DNA from: Pseudooceanicola antarcticus | GTDB lineage: Bacteria; Pseudomonadota; Alphaproteobacteria; Rhodobacterales; Rhodobacteraceae | Reading direction: 5' to 3' | Assembly (NCBI RefSeq): GCF_900215355.1 | Contig: NZ_OBEA01000003.1 | Coordinates: forward strand, 496,001 to 560,000 | Length of the DNA stretch: 64,000 nucleotides | Shown: positions 8,407 to 16,474 of the stretch, one piece after another | Layout: each line of letters opens with the position of its first letter | Numbering within the stretch: the stretch's first letter is position 1 | Position numbers and translations under genes: made by a program | The notes under the pieces: model-generated | What the model was told of the DNA's origin: nothing | Seen by the model: the letters and a program-made list of their open reading frames with translations, nothing else | Databases searched by the model: none

Positions 8407-9027
8407 GTGATCCGACAGAAGACCCCTTGGCAAGTTGAACCCAGATCCAGGCCGCAGGCATGGGCGTTTTCCGCGCGCCGAACCCTTGCGGGCAGGGCCC
8501 TGCGATCCGCTGCCCTCCTGTTGGCCGCCCTCGCGCCTCTGCCTGCCACGGCCGAGCGATACGAGCCCGAGGCTGTCCCGCTGGAGATCACCGTCAACGA
8601 GGTCAAACGGGTCTGTGGCCGGGTCGATGCGCGCAAGTCCTGGCAGCGCTTCAACCTCTGGCAAAGGGATGGTGTGAACCAGAGCGACTACCACAACCAA
8701 CTGATGGTCTCTTCGGATCAGCCGGGCTGGAGCGTCGATGCCGATGATTTCTCTCAGGTCGGCGTCCAGGGCTACCAGGGCCGCGAGGCGCAGAAGCTCT
8801 TCCCGCATCAGGATCGCAAGCTGCACCGGGCCTATCCCTTCGGCGCGCTGATGGTCCGGGTCGACGGGCGTCATGTCTACGGCATCCAGAACCCGGCGAG
8901 CTACGACATCTCGGACATGAGCGAGGATGGTTTCGCCAGCTTCGTCGACTTCCAGATCAACGAGAGCCACGAGGCGCTGGCCGACAATGCCGGTGCGCTT
9001 CTGGTCTGCATGAACACCACGCATTGA
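8407..9027 (+). CDS. Hypothetical secreted protein
   Basis: The 206-residue product has a twin-Arg/Arg-rich start, a hydrophobic segment (AALLLAALAPLPATA) ending at a plausible signal-peptidase site near residue 50, and a mature part rich in aromatic and charged residues with two Cys (VKRVCGRVD, LLVCMNTTH) that could form a disulfide. It probably acts in the periplasm. No domain is recognised. The start is GTG, chosen because AGGAG at 8396-8400 lies six bases upstream. Confidence 0.7.
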   Translation: MIRQKTPWQVEPRSRPQAWAFSARRTLAGRALRSAALLLAALAPLPATAERYEPEAVPLEITVNEVKRVCGRVDARKSWQRFNLWQRDGVNQSDYHNQLMVSSDQPGWSVDADDFSQVGVQGYQGREAQKLFPHQDRKLHRAYPFGALMVRVDGRHVYGIQNPASYDISDMSEDGFASFVDFQINESHEALADNAGALLVCMNTTH

Positions 9028-9201
9028 TCTCCTCAAGGCAGGGCGCGGTCCGCCGGTCTGGCGGGTGCCGGTCCGGCTTGTAGGCTTCGCGCAGCCAGCC
9101 CCGGCAGCCAACCCCCTGTGACGTTGCGTTGGTCGTCGGGCGCGGGTCTCGACAGCCTGCCTGCGGGCACCGAAGATCGCCTCGGGAAAGAGGAGGATCT
9201 C

Positions 9202-10014
9202 ATGGAACAGCTATTCGGCGGCGAGAACCCGCGCGTGCGGGTCGAGATCCGCGATCACGTGGCCCATGTCACCCTGGTGCGCTCTGACAAGATGAACGCC
9301 GTCGATACGCCCATGGCCGAGGCGATCATCGCCGCGGGCGAGGCCCTGATGGGGCGGGACGACCTGCGCGCGGTTGTGCTGGCGGGTGAGGGGCGCGCCT
9401 TCTGCGCCGGGCTCGACGTGGCCTCCTTCGCTGAATTCGCGGGGGGTGATCCCGAGGCGCGGGTCATGCCGCGCACCCATGGCGATGCCAATCTCTACCA
9501 GCGCGTGGCCATGGTCTGGCACGACCTGCCGGTGCCGGTGATCGCCGCGCTGCACGGGGTGGCCTTCGGGGCCGGTCTGCAACTGGCCGTCGGCGCGGAT
9601 ATCCGCATCGCCCACCCCGAGACCCGGCTGGCGATCATGGAGGCCAAGTGGGGGCTGGTGCCCGACATGGGCGGCATGGTGCTGCTGCCCCGGCTGATCC
9701 GCTCTGACGTGCTGCGGCGGCTGACCTACAGCGCGCAGCCCATCGGGGCCGAAGCGGCGCGGGATTGCGGGCTTGTCACCGAGATCGACGAGGCGCCGCT
9801 GCAGGCCGCCCAGGCGCTGGCTGCCGAGATCGCCGGCAAGTCTCCCTCGGCGATGCGCGCGGCGAAGCGGCTGATCGGCCTGGCGGAAAGCGGGGCGGGG
9901 CGCGAAGAGGTGCTGATGGCGGAAAGCCGGGAGCAGACCGCGCTCATCGGCGGCACGCACCAGCGCGAGGTCATCGCCGCCAACATGGCCGGGCGGGCGC
10001 CGGTCTTCGAGTAA
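9202..10014 (+). CDS. Enoyl-CoA hydratase/isomerase (crotonase) family protein
   Basis: The 270-residue product shows the crotonase fold: the oxyanion-hole segments GRAFCAGLD (64-72) and HGVAFGAGLQLAVGAD (118-133), then EAKWGLVPDMGG. Against classical hydratase, one catalytic Glu position is Gln (GAGLQLA, residue 127) while the second is kept (E148). Simple hydration of enoyl-CoA is therefore doubtful and isomerase or another crotonase chemistry is possible. Start ATG 9202 is well supported by AGGAGG at 9191-9196. It stands alone between a secreted protein and a convergent unknown gene. Confidence 0.85.
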   Translation: MEQLFGGENPRVRVEIRDHVAHVTLVRSDKMNAVDTPMAEAIIAAGEALMGRDDLRAVVLAGEGRAFCAGLDVASFAEFAGGDPEARVMPRTHGDANLYQRVAMVWHDLPVPVIAALHGVAFGAGLQLAVGADIRIAHPETRLAIMEAKWGLVPDMGGMVLLPRLIRSDVLRRLTYSAQPIGAEAARDCGLVTEIDEAPLQAAQALAAEIAGKSPSAMRAAKRLIGLAESGAGREEVLMAESREQTALIGGTHQREVIAANMAGRAPVFE

Positions 10015-10112
10015 CGGGAAAGGCGGGTCCGGCGCGTCCTGCGCGATCCCTTCGCAATGGGAAGAGGACGGGCGCGCCCTTGCGCCACCGTCCGGGCAAG
10101 CCGGCGGCGGGC

Positions 10113-12320
10113 TCAGCCTGCGGCGCGTTCCTCGGGGCGGAAGCCGATCAGGTCGGAGACAGAGAAACGGCCCGCCTCGGCCTTGCGGATCTTGCCGTCA
10201 CGCAGCAGCTGGCCGAAGGCGCGCAGCCCGTCTTCACGGGTGAACCCCTCGGGTTGCAGCGACTTCACGCGGCTCATCAGCTGCGGGCGCGAGAAGAGCG
10301 GCTGGTGCTCCATGAACGACATGTAGGAGGCCGCGGCCTCCAGCATTTCCCCAAGGCTGCGCGCGCCAACCGAGGCGGCGTAATCGACAAAGCTCTGATC
10401 CGGCGCGTCGCTGGCGGTGCCCTCGGGCGTGGGGTCCTCGGCACGGGCCAGGTCGGCGATGGAGACGCGGCGCGGGCGGACGGGGCCGGGGCTTGCGCTG
10501 CCGGCGTCGATCCGTTGCTCGGCCACCAGCTTCAGCGGCGCCGGGCGGGCGAGGCTGCGTCGGGCCGGGGTGGTGCTTTGATGGGCGATGGCCGGGCGGC
10601 GCGGGCGGACCACCTGGGCCAGGTCCTCGCGGTAGGCGTCGGTGGTGTCCTCGCGCGGCGCGAAGTCGGAGCCCGCCTCGCGTTCGGCCTTCTTGGCCGC
10701 CACGGCAGCGCGCAGATGCGCCAGGGCCGAACGGCGGCGCGTCGAGTCTTCCTGTTCAAAGTGATGATCGGTCTCGCGCAGGATGCGGTCCATCTGCGCG
10801 CCGTGATCGGTGTCGCGCAGGCTGCGGCCGGGTTCGCGCGATTGCGGTGCCGGGTCCACCCCGGCCTCGATCTGTGCCAGCTCGCGCAGCAGCTCGTCTT
10901 CCTGCTCGGGCGAGAGCGAGCTTTCGGCGGGCTCGCGGCGCTTGACCTTGATCACCCGCGCCATGGGGCGGGGCGGGGCGGGGGCCTCTGCCTCTGCCTG
11001 GGCCTCGGGCTCAAGCCGCAGCGGGGCCTCTTCCGCCACCTCGGGCAGATCATCGGAGGCAAGCGGTTCAGGGCTTTCCTGAGCGGGTGCTTCTGCGGCT
11101 GAGGTTTCGGGGGCCACGGCTTCGGAGGTGTCGGCCTCCGGTGCTTCGACTGCGGTATTTTCGGCGACGGTTTCTTCAGCGGCGGGGGCTTCAGCTTCGG
11201 GCGCCTGGGGAGACTGCGCTTCGGGCAGCAGAGCCGCCTGACGGCGGCGCGCGACCACGTCGCGGATACGTTGCAGTTTCAGCGCCACATCCGTGGGGCC
11301 AAGGCTGGCCGGTGGCAGCTCTTCTCCGTCGTCGGGTTCGGCGCGGGCAATGGCGATGGCCTCTTCGGCCTCGGCGATGGAATCCCAGCCCTCGCCCGAA
11401 GGCGTCAGGTCGGGGGTCGCCACGTCTTCTACGCTCTCGTCCTCGATCTGCGTTGGGGCTTCCGAGACAGGCATCTCTTCCGCCAGTTCCTGGGCCTCGA
11501 CGATCTCGGGGGAGGTCTCTGCCTCGGGGGTCACGTCGTCCAGCGCGATGGCGGCCGCGAAGTCTTCCTTGGCCGTGACCTCGTCGCGCAGAAGCGCCTC
11601 GATGCTGTCTTCGATCAGGGTTTCGGCCTCGGGACCCTCGGGGTCGCTCAGGTCGAGCTCGGGGGCGTCGACCTCGGGCAGGGTGAGCTCGGGGGCCGCA
11701 TCCGCCAGATCGAAGTTGTCCTCGGCGGGGGGCTGGGGCGCTTCGGTCGGGCCGCTGGCCTCGACCGCGGCCGTGTCTTGCGAAAGCTGGGCGGTGTTCC
11801 CGGAGGCGGCCGTCTCCAGCTCGGGCTCGGAGGCCAGCAGGGCAGCATCGCCCGCAGCGGCCAGGGCGGCGGCGATACGCGGCGCGCGCAGGGGGCGCAG
11901 CGGCATCTCGTCGTCCGAGACGTCCTCGGCGTCGACCGCTTCGGGCTGCGGCTCGGGCGCGACCGCCGGGGCCTCGGCGACAGGCGCGGCGGGCGCTGTT
12001 CCCTCGGGCGCAGGCGCTGCGGCCTGGGGGCTGGCGGTCTCGGGGGCGGGTTGCGTGGCGGCGGCCTGATCCGGAGAGAGCACGATATTGCCCTCTTCCG
12101 TGCGCGCATTCACCCGGCGCGAGGTGTTGCGCTCGGCCAGGCGAGCTAGCATGTCGGCATCGGGGGTGGGGGGCTCGGCACCGAAGTAACGGTCATCGGC
12201 GGCGAGATCGCGGAAGTATTCCGCGATGGCCTTCATCGTATCGAAAGCGTCGTCGAATCCCTCCAGGGTACAGGAGAAGGTCCCATAGGAAACGGTCAGG
12301 ATCTTGTTCGACTCTACCAC
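10113..12320 (-). CDS. Long acidic Ala/Glu/Pro-rich protein, unknown function
   Basis: The product (735 residues from the GTG at 12320) has three parts. A compact N-terminal domain (about 1-65, KILTVSYGTFSCTLEGFDD onward) looks globular and conserved. A central 500-residue segment is dominated by Ala, Glu, Pro and Val and is almost surely disordered. A C-terminal domain of about 90 residues (from FVDYAASVGARSLGEMLEA) has a helix pattern like a winged helix. There is no signal peptide. The start is uncertain: GTG at 12320 has GAGAAG upstream, and a GTG at 12374 would add 18 residues. It is divergent from thiN. Role unknown; the layout suits a scaffold or regulator. Confidence 0.75.
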   Translation of the reverse strand: MVESNKILTVSYGTFSCTLEGFDDAFDTMKAIAEYFRDLAADDRYFGAEPPTPDADMLARLAERNTSRRVNARTEEGNIVLSPDQAAATQPAPETASPQAAAPAPEGTAPAAPVAEAPAVAPEPQPEAVDAEDVSDDEMPLRPLRAPRIAAALAAAGDAALLASEPELETAASGNTAQLSQDTAAVEASGPTEAPQPPAEDNFDLADAAPELTLPEVDAPELDLSDPEGPEAETLIEDSIEALLRDEVTAKEDFAAAIALDDVTPEAETSPEIVEAQELAEEMPVSEAPTQIEDESVEDVATPDLTPSGEGWDSIAEAEEAIAIARAEPDDGEELPPASLGPTDVALKLQRIRDVVARRRQAALLPEAQSPQAPEAEAPAAEETVAENTAVEAPEADTSEAVAPETSAAEAPAQESPEPLASDDLPEVAEEAPLRLEPEAQAEAEAPAPPRPMARVIKVKRREPAESSLSPEQEDELLRELAQIEAGVDPAPQSREPGRSLRDTDHGAQMDRILRETDHHFEQEDSTRRRSALAHLRAAVAAKKAEREAGSDFAPREDTTDAYREDLAQVVRPRRPAIAHQSTTPARRSLARPAPLKLVAEQRIDAGSASPGPVRPRRVSIADLARAEDPTPEGTASDAPDQSFVDYAASVGARSLGEMLEAAASYMSFMEHQPLFSRPQLMSRVKSLQPEGFTREDGLRAFGQLLRDGKIRKAEAGRFSVSDLIGFRPEERAAG

Positions 12321-12478
12321 TTTACTTCTCGCTCGTTCTGGCGGTACGGACCGCTGCACGGGGGGCTTTCTCACCTGCCTTGCTTAACGGGATGAGACAC
12401 AACCGGACCGAATCTAAGGTGCAGAAGGTCTCATTTTGTGACGATATTGTGGTATCTGTCCAATCGGAGCCGAAAAAC

Positions 12479-13171
12479 ATGGGTCTTGAGACGGTTGTAG
12501 AGAGCGCGGGCCCCGTCGCGCTGATTGGCGGAGGGGCGGTGCCGGGCTCGGTCGCGGAACGGATTCTGCGGCTCTGCGGCCCGGTCGTGGCCGCCGATGG
12601 CGGGGCCGAGTACCTGCTCAGGGCGGGCCGTATGCCAGACGCGGTGATCGGGGACATGGACAGCCTTTCGGGGACCTGGGCACGGCTCGTCCCGGAGGCG
12701 GCGCTGCATCCCGTGGCCGAACAGGAAAGCACGGATTTCGAGAAATGCCTGACCCGGATCGAGGCGCCGCTGGTCATCGGCACGGGCTTTCTCGGGCCGC
12801 GTTCCGATCACATGCTGGCCGCGCTTTCGGTGCTGGCGCGCTTTCCGGCGCGCCGCTGCCTGCTGGCCAGCGAGAGCGACCTGGCCTTCCTCTGCCCGCC
12901 CGAGCTCGTGCTGGATCGCCCTGTCGGAGAGCGTTTTTCGTTGTTTCCCATGGGCTTGACCTCTGGCCGGTCAGAGGGGCTGGAATGGCCCATCGACGGG
13001 CTGGACTTCGCGCCCGATGGCCGCATCGGCACGTCGAACCGGATCTCGGGCCCGCTGCGGCTGCGCATGGATCAGCCGGGCATGGTGGTCATACTGCCGG
13101 TGGCGGCGCTGGAGGATGTGGCAACGTCGATTTGCGCAGGCTCCGCGCCATGGAGCGCTCGCGCAGGATGA
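12479..13171 (+). CDS. thiN: Thiamine diphosphokinase
   Basis: The 230-residue product matches thiamine pyrophosphokinase, which transfers pyrophosphate from ATP to thiamine to give the coenzyme. Visible are AADGG at 38-42, GDMDS at 58-62 and QESTDFEK at 82-89, the family's substrate and metal-binding acidic motifs in order. ATG at 12479 is the first start that fits the family N-terminus. The last 83 bases overlap the 3' end of the minus-strand DMT transporter gene in antisense, yet both C-termini read naturally. Confidence 0.85.
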   Translation: MGLETVVESAGPVALIGGGAVPGSVAERILRLCGPVVAADGGAEYLLRAGRMPDAVIGDMDSLSGTWARLVPEAALHPVAEQESTDFEKCLTRIEAPLVIGTGFLGPRSDHMLAALSVLARFPARRCLLASESDLAFLCPPELVLDRPVGERFSLFPMGLTSGRSEGLEWPIDGLDFAPDGRIGTSNRISGPLRLRMDQPGMVVILPVAALEDVATSICAGSAPWSARAG

Positions 13172-14036
13172 TGTAGAGGCCCGCGCCGATGGTCACCAGG
13201 ATGCCGATCAGCGCCAGCCCGTCGGGGAAATCACGGAAGATCAGCCAGCCGATGAGGGTGGCGAAGGGGATCTCGAGGTATTGCATCGGCGCCAGGGTGG
13301 CCGAGGGCGCATAGCGCAGCGACCATGTCATCAGCAGGTGCCCGAAAGAGCCGATGAGGCCGATCCCGGCCAGCAACAGCAGGCTGCCCTCTGGCGGCAC
13401 GACGAGGGACAGCTGCGTCCAGCCGGCCAGATGGGCGACCAGGGCCACCGGCAACAGCAGCCCCATGGCCATCACCCCCGAGGTCGCCTGCATGGCGATC
13501 GGGTCCACCTGCTTGGCGATCTGGCGGGTGACCAGCATGAACAGCGAGAAGAAGACCGCCACGCCCAGGGGCAGCAGCGCCGGCCAGCCGACCTCGGCGA
13601 AGCTGGGCTGGATCACCATCAGCGTGCCGACAAAGCCAACCGCGCAGGCCGCAAGCCGGCGGGGCCCGACCTCTTCGCCCAGCACCAGCCAGCCGAGCAG
13701 CAGCATCAGGAAGGGCATGATGAAGGCAATGGCAATGGCATCTGCCAGGGGCAGGTAGCGCAGGGCGGTGAACATGAAGCCGATGCCGCCGATATGGAAG
13801 ATCGTGCGGTAGAGCGTGAACCGCGTCGCCCGCGCCGACATGCGCCAGCGGCGGCGCCCGAGAATGACGAGAGGCCCCAGGAAGAGCGCCTGCATGGCGA
13901 AACGCGCGGTGAGCAGGGCGAAGACGGGCATGACCTCTCCCAGCAGCTTGGCGAGGCTGTCGCCCAAGGGGGCCAGCAGGCAGAAGCCCATCATGAGGGA
14001 AATGCCCAGGAGGGGCTTGTCGTCGGTATTGCTCAT
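13089..14036 (-). CDS. DMT-superfamily transporter (EamA type)
   Basis: The 315-residue product is almost entirely hydrophobic with about ten predicted membrane helices in two EamA halves (typical segments FCLLAPLGDSLAKLLGE and ADAIAIAFIMPFLMLLLGWLVLGEEVGPRR). Family members export amino acids, nucleotides or other small metabolites; the substrate cannot be read. The C-terminus ends in a Pro-rich tail. It converges on thiN with an 83-base antisense overlap. ATG at 14036 gives a normal start. Confidence 0.85.
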   Translation of the reverse strand: MSNTDDKPLLGISLMMGFCLLAPLGDSLAKLLGEVMPVFALLTARFAMQALFLGPLVILGRRRWRMSARATRFTLYRTIFHIGGIGFMFTALRYLPLADAIAIAFIMPFLMLLLGWLVLGEEVGPRRLAACAVGFVGTLMVIQPSFAEVGWPALLPLGVAVFFSLFMLVTRQIAKQVDPIAMQATSGVMAMGLLLPVALVAHLAGWTQLSLVVPPEGSLLLLAGIGLIGSFGHLLMTWSLRYAPSATLAPMQYLEIPFATLIGWLIFRDFPDGLALIGILVTIGAGLYIILRERSMARSLRKSTLPHPPAPPPAV

Positions 14037-14419
14037 GCCGAGACGCTAGGGGCGGGGCGGGGGGAAGTCCATGGGGGATGGGGGGCTGGGCGCAGGGAGC
14101 GAACGTTGCACTCGAAAGGGCGCGCGCCCGGAGCGGCTGTCGCTTTCGGCCCTAAGCCGACCTTCGCCAAGTCTGGCCTCGCTGCGGTGCAGCTTCTTCA
14201 AACTGGCCATCGGTGGCATCGTGCAACATGGCATGCCAAGGTCAGCTCCGCGGACTTTTCTGCCGTTCAGTTCACTTGTTGCAATGGCGGCTTTAGGAAA
14301 GTCCTACTGGAAACGGCTGATATCGCACACCCGGTAAATGGGTAAAGTGCAAGGACATAGTAGTTACTCGAAACCGAAGCTATACGTACCAGAATTTTGA
14401 CCCAAGGCGGTGATCGGCG
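14037..14419. other. Intergenic region, left border of A/T-richer island
   Basis: No gene is supported. Base composition shifts here from G+C-rich to mixed. At 14154-14168 lies a 15-base sequence whose exact inverse occurs at 14989-15003, on the far side of the next small gene. From about 14260 the DNA has many A/T-rich runs unlike the flanks. Confidence 0.6.
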
Positions 14420-15003
14420 ATGTACAAAATATTTCATGGAGACCTGTATATTGGAGACACGGATCTCGCGAAGGGCGGTGATGCTCCGATGGGGTGTGCG
14501 GAAGGTGAATTCCAACCAACTAAAGATTTTGTTAAGTTTCGAACGTCTGTGCCGCCGCAAATACAAAACGAACCGGACTACAAAATCTGGAATGGTTTGA
14601 TTTTGAAGATGGAAGATGGGCGCAGAGTTCAGTGTATTGATGTTGTCCTGCATCTCTTTGAATTTGACGAAAATGACATTGAAATACTTGTGGATGCTCT
14701 TGGTGTTAGCGAACCATCCTATGCAACGTTGTTCCCGCAGCATGTTGAAGCCTACGAAAGCCAGTTCAGGGCATAGGTGTTTGATCCCACGGTTTAATGG
14801 TGTGATCCAGACGAGACAACTTGATTTCGTCTTTTTGGACTATGCTGGAAACACCGACATTCGCACACAGCGCAGAATCGAACAGTTTGGGCTCGAAGCG
14901 GTCGTGCGGTAGTCTGGCAGGCTCCTCGCCCAAATGAACCGGGTCCGCGGAGCGCTTCCGGCCCAGATCGGGCATTTGACCCGGGTGCGGCGAAGGTCGG
15001 CTT
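14154..15003. repeat. 15-base inverted repeats flanking a small gene
   Basis: AAGCCGACCTTCGCC at 14154-14168 is exactly inverted at 14989-15003. The pair brackets the 118-residue unknown gene at 14420. The match does not extend further on either side and there is no transposase between, so this is either a relic of a mobile unit or two copies of a common intergenic motif. Confidence 0.5.
14420..14776 (+). CDS. Hypothetical protein, 118 residues, island gene
   Basis: This small acidic cytosolic protein (no signal peptide or membrane helix) begins MYKIFHGDLYIGDTDL and contains DAPMGCAEGEFQPT. I recognise no family. Codon use is clearly A/T-richer than in the flanking core genes, as in the two other island genes. 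The ribosome binding site is weak (AAGGCGG, 17 to 11 bases upstream). It is bracketed by 15-base inverted repeats. Small acidic proteins in islands are often immunity or antitoxin proteins, but nothing in the sequence proves that. Confidence 0.6.
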   Translation: MYKIFHGDLYIGDTDLAKGGDAPMGCAEGEFQPTKDFVKFRTSVPPQIQNEPDYKIWNGLILKMEDGRRVQCIDVVLHLFEFDENDIEILVDALGVSEPSYATLFPQHVEAYESQFRA

Positions 15004-15112
15004 CGAGCCAATTACCGCATTTCTGCAACGCCGCGAACGTCCGACTTTATTGTCTAGCCTGCGTGGATGTCAGATCGTAGGTCGTATGAAGAGCGAGCAA
15101 ATGTATTGCTGC
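14777..15112. other. Intergenic region within island, nothing coding seen
   Basis: About 335 bases between two unknown genes pointing toward each other. It holds the right 15-base inverted repeat at 14989-15003. Short open frames on both strands have no ribosome binding sites and no recognisable product. No clear terminator is visible. Confidence 0.5.
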
Positions 15113-15943
15113 CTAACCCTTGATCGCGTGGATCAGGTTCGTAAGCGTGACACTGTAAATTGAATTTTGACAGAGCAGCGCGGCTGTTTCTCCTCTGGTT
15201 GCGATTAAGGGTCGTTCGACTGGCTTGCCGCCGACTGTCAGTTCGACCAGCAGCCCTTCCCTCGACCTGAAATCAAAGAGGAATACGCCATCGCCGTCAT
15301 AGCTACCGAAAAAGGCGATATGATTGCCACCAACCAAGATTGCATTGGCGCCTTCGACGGGGCACCTTTCAATGATGATCTCTGCGACCCTATTCGAAAT
15401 TCGCGCAAGATAAAAGTCTGTATGCGGATAGATCCATATGTCGCCTCTCAGGTCCAGATGCATCGCGTAGAGATCGAAAATGTCATGGCCAGAGGAATTT
15501 TTGAAATCATATAGCAGGTCGCCAGTATCCGAGAACTCACGTAGTCCCAAGGGGTTCTCGTCAAAGTATCCGGTCCAAATACCATCCTTGCGATCGACGA
15601 TGACATTCTCGATCGCGTCGCCCAATCGGAACTCGCGGAGAAGTTTCAAATCTTGCGAGAAAACTCGGGCGTTGCTTTCGGATTCTCTGCAACGACTATT
15701 TGTTATGAGCCATCGGCCATCTGAAAACCTCTGAGCGGCGGGAAATTGGAGGTCCTGGCGCTTGAATTCCAAAGGCTCATGGCAGACTCCGACGCAATCA
15801 ACGAATACTGACCCGTTATTGTCAGGCCACGCAAAAAGCAACTCTCCACGCGCATCAAAATTAAGGGAACGGTAGACCTCGCTGGTTAACGGCTTGACTC
15901 CCGCTTGCTTCGTCAGTTCCAGAGTTGGTGTTGCCATAGTCAT
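15113..15943 (-). CDS. Hypothetical beta-propeller-like protein, island gene
   Basis: The 276-residue product has no signal peptide. It shows repeated strand-rich units of about 40 residues with patterns such as GRWLITNSRC, DGIWTGYFDENPLG, GDIWIYPHTDFYLARI and NHIAFFGSYDGDGVFLFDF, which look like blades of a six- or seven-bladed propeller. No enzymatic motif is seen. ATG at 15943 is chosen because AGGA lies eight bases upstream; a second ATG follows two codons later. The gene is A/T-rich compared with core genes and points toward the small gene at 14420. Confidence 0.65.
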   Translation of the reverse strand: MTMATPTLELTKQAGVKPLTSEVYRSLNFDARGELLFAWPDNNGSVFVDCVGVCHEPLEFKRQDLQFPAAQRFSDGRWLITNSRCRESESNARVFSQDLKLLREFRLGDAIENVIVDRKDGIWTGYFDENPLGLREFSDTGDLLYDFKNSSGHDIFDLYAMHLDLRGDIWIYPHTDFYLARISNRVAEIIIERCPVEGANAILVGGNHIAFFGSYDGDGVFLFDFRSREGLLVELTVGGKPVERPLIATRGETAALLCQNSIYSVTLTNLIHAIKG

Positions 15944-16474
15944 CCGTTCCTGAACGTGCTGCAATCAACACCTAAATCATTTATGTAAGACGTGATAGCC
16001 TGATGATCGCGGATGGATTAGATTATCCGTTGAAGCGCCGATGTCGAATGACAACTCCATCCCGCTATGGAGGCCTTGGTGCGATACGCAGCGAATGGCA
16101 GCTTCCCGCCCTTCGTGTCCGTGCCTGGCGACATGCTGCATCTGGTACAAATGTCTTGGAAAGGCTGGGTCCAGTCATTCGCTGCGACCGCCACGAGTGG
16201 CCGCTATGCGCAGGAAGCGGACATGCCAGGCGTGCTGTCTCCAGCCGCGCATTTAGGCGTTTCCGTGCCCTTTGTCGCCGTTGGCCAATGGGTCAAGATG
16301 CTGCGGCGCGGTCCGTCAGAGCCGCCATTCGATGCAAGGCCAACACCCGCTAGCACTTTGAAGCCGGATAAACGGGCCGAACAAGCGCTGAATACGGCAG
16401 GTTGAGCAGCTCCAAACACACAGGTCTCCGCCCAGTCGCTATCGGAGGCGTCGAGAAACCCGATCCTCTAATCA
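15944..16474. other. Intergenic region within island, no supported gene
   Basis: Roughly 530 bases without a convincing gene. A 112-codon open frame (16067-16405, +) exists but has no good start signal, and its translation lacks features of a folded protein. The DNA contains short degenerate motifs of the type CGAATGGCAGCTTCCCG and GGAAGCGGACAT, which look like dispersed noncoding repeats rather than codons. A decayed gene cannot be excluded. Confidence 0.5.

Noticed and set aside
16067-16405. 112-codon open frame in the island (+)
   Set aside because: No good start signal, no family, and the DNA looks like dispersed noncoding motifs; kept only as intergenic.
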